Positions 4,508 to 5,458 of a stretch of 5,458 nucleotides of DNA are shown here, one piece after another. The stretch comes from Holosporales bacterium (GTDB lineage Bacteria; Pseudomonadota; Alphaproteobacteria; BNTO01): contig JAISCJ010000101.1 of NCBI GenBank assembly GCA_031265645.1, positions 1 through 5,458 on the forward strand. Reading direction: 5' to 3'. Under the pieces are notes generated by a model that worked only from the letters and a program-made list of their open reading frames with translations, had not been told where the DNA came from and ran no database searches. The first letter of the stretch is position 1, and the number at the start of each line of letters is the position of its first letter. Position numbers and translations under genes: made by a program.

Positions 4508-5184
4508 AAATAAGCCCTATTTAGCCAACCTTTTAGAAATTTTTGCTGACTCGAATTTGTAGTCGCTAAATTTCTGTAAACACCAGCGGCCTCTGATTTT
4601 ATAGCTGTTAAAAGCATGTCCACATTGGCTAAGTCGACTGCTTGTCTTGTTATTGGCCCAAGGACACCATCATCAACAATTTTCGCACCAAGGCATTGCA
4701 GGGCTCTTTGCAAAATCTGCACAGCACGCTTATGCCCCATGTTCACAGAAAGGTCGAAAACCTTGGTTGCAAGGCGATCTTCAAAATCTTGGTAAGGTTG
4801 CCAAAAGTCACGTCTGTAAATTTCAATAGCATCTTCTTTTGTGAGATTCTCTATGTCCCAATCTGGATAACTCTTCTGTGAAATCCCAAATTTTGTTACG
4901 CCACCAGCATCCTGCGGATCGTCGCTAACCCCGCCTTCATTCTTCAATACAAACTTAATTGCTTTGTGAAAATCTCCCATGCCATCCTCTAATTCATTAA
5001 TTTCTTCTTCAGCCAACCTCATGCGTTCCTCTAATCTTGCGATTCTTTCAGATACGTCAATTCGCCGCCGAATCCATGCATCATGGAATTTCACTTTATG
5101 GCTCAGTTCTATATACCCAACCGCCAGTGCAACAATTTGCGTAATCAAAACTGGCCAAATTGGTGACTTGAAATCCAAACGCAT
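4504..5184 (-). CDS. Membrane-anchored GH108 endolysin (N-acetylmuramidase type)
   Basis: The protein has 226 residues. Residues about 8-27 (PIWPVLITQIVALAVGYIEL) are a membrane segment, about 43-68 a charged heptad-like helix (SERIARLEERMRLAEEEINELED), about 72-160 the glycoside hydrolase 108 domain and about 163-222 a C-terminal domain of the PG_binding_3 type. GH108 hallmarks are KNEGGVSDDPQDAGGVTKFGIS (81-102), with Glu83 as the expected catalytic acid, LTKEDAIEIYRRDFW and the FDLSVNMG motif. The family cleaves the peptidoglycan glycan chain during phage lysis. Family members often lack the membrane and coiled-coil front end, so this form would be tethered to the inner membrane, or released from it like a SAR endolysin. 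An in-frame stop six bases upstream makes this ATG the first possible start. The nearest good Shine-Dalgarno (AGGAG) is 14 bases away, unusually far. Confidence 0.9.
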   Translation of the reverse strand: MRLDFKSPIWPVLITQIVALAVGYIELSHKVKFHDAWIRRRIDVSERIARLEERMRLAEEEINELEDGMGDFHKAIKFVLKNEGGVSDDPQDAGGVTKFGISQKSYPDWDIENLTKEDAIEIYRRDFWQPYQDFEDRLATKVFDLSVNMGHKRAVQILQRALQCLGAKIVDDGVLGPITRQAVDLANVDMLLTAIKSEAAGVYRNLATTNSSQQKFLKGWLNRAYL

Positions 5185-5187
5185 GCT

Positions 5188-5355
5188 TTAAAATATTTCT
5201 CCTTCTCTAAATATTATCATCGCCGTTTTTTTGAAAATTGTCTGAAATGGTTTTTGGGCAGTAGTAATCAAGCGATATAAGTGTGGCTCTGTGTACAATA
5301 CAGTTTTGATCTCGTGTTGACCTTCACCCAAATTGTCGGGCTTATTAACCTTCCA
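5188..5355 (-). pseudogene. Remnant of a BRO-N gene upstream of the endolysin
   Basis: An open minus-strand frame without a proper start runs 55 codons from just after a TAG (5358-5356) to TAA, three bases before the endolysin ATG. It includes NLGEGQHEIKTV, TEPHLYRLITTAQKP and, four residues later, FKK. This follows the second half of BRO-N; the antirepressor in this window has INESGFYQVILLSRKP then four residues and FKRW. The conserved E, Y, I, KP and FK positions line up. The N-terminal half of BRO-N is missing or out of frame and the C-terminus departs from the EVLP motif, so it looks decayed. Its last codons supply the AGGAG of the endolysin, the same arrangement as in the left operon. 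Confidence 0.45.
5198..5202 (-). promoter_or_regulatory. Ribosome binding site at unusual distance from the endolysin start
   Basis: AGGAG ends 14 bases before the endolysin ATG, with the A/T-rich AAATATTTT between them. This spacing is longer than the usual 5-10 bases and may lower translation, or the self-complementary spacer may fold and shorten the distance. No better site is closer. Confidence 0.5.
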
Positions 5356-5432
5356 CTAAAGTCTGTCGATTTTTATGGAAAAGTTTTATTTAAGTAAGGT
5401 ACAATTGCTGAGTAGAATTATTGAGGTCCAGC

Positions 5433-5458
5433 ATGCAGCTTAACAAGGACAAAACAAT
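5433..5458 (+). CDS. Possible start of a rightward gene, cut by the window edge
   Basis: ATG at 5433-5435 opens a frame MQLNKDKT that runs off the window. GAGG at 5423-5426, six bases before the ATG, is a properly spaced ribosome site, and TACAAT at 5400-5405 could be a -10 element, although no good -35 is seen. With only eight codons the product cannot be guessed. It would be divergent from the lysis cassette. Confidence 0.3.

Noticed and set aside
4642..5191. Plus-strand frames at 4642-4881, 4647-4829 and 4979-5191
   Set aside because: They are antisense to the endolysin, whose GH108 motifs are unambiguous.

Overview
The window looks like part of an AT-rich prophage or phage-derived island. 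Everything that is clearly coding lies on the minus strand. Composition (roughly 38-40% GC by eye), a glycoside hydrolase family 108 endolysin, and BRO/KilAC antirepressors on short AT-rich operons would suit a low-GC proteobacterium. An alphaproteobacterium such as Bartonella is a reasonable guess, but nothing in the window proves the host. No tRNA, rRNA, CRISPR array or complete insertion sequence was seen.

Right side (about 4132-5458): a compact lysis cassette reads leftward. It holds a membrane-anchored GH108 endolysin (5184-4504), a 75-residue single-membrane-segment protein that may be a holin (4507-4280, ATGA overlap) and a 48-residue strongly cationic peptide (4278-4132, one base after the previous stop). 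No separate spanin pair is visible. Upstream of the endolysin, 5355-5188 looks like a decayed BRO-N gene fragment, and a possible plus-strand gene begins at 5433.

Middle (3242-4131): about 890 bases with no convincing gene. They hold several inverted repeats, including a perfect 15-bp pair at 4018-4032/4070-4084, and two very short plus-strand frames that resemble signal-peptide starts and stop early. To the left is an unrecognised 259-residue minus-strand gene (3241-2462) whose C-terminus may be a winged helix.

Left side (1-2461): a 190-base control region (2272-2461) carries three direct copies of CACGGACTTTT, two of them 21 bp apart. It leads into a minus-strand operon of four genes: a sigma-70-like protein (2271-1744), a conserved phage-type protein of unknown role (1703-1245), a truncated BRO-N protein (1242-907) and a BRO-N/KilAC antirepressor (904 to beyond the left edge). 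The last two are tandem paralogues, 56 of 89 residues identical without gaps. Each BRO gene starts two bases after the previous stop, with its Shine-Dalgarno sequence inside the end of the upstream gene.

As a system, the left operon looks like a phage regulatory module (sigma-like factor plus antirepressors) and the right one a lysis module. How they are connected is inference. The points most worth following are the cationic lysis peptide in a cassette without a spanin pair, the membrane and coiled-coil fusion on the endolysin, the 25-bp perfect palindrome inside the antirepressor gene, and the iteron-like repeats before the sigma-like gene.
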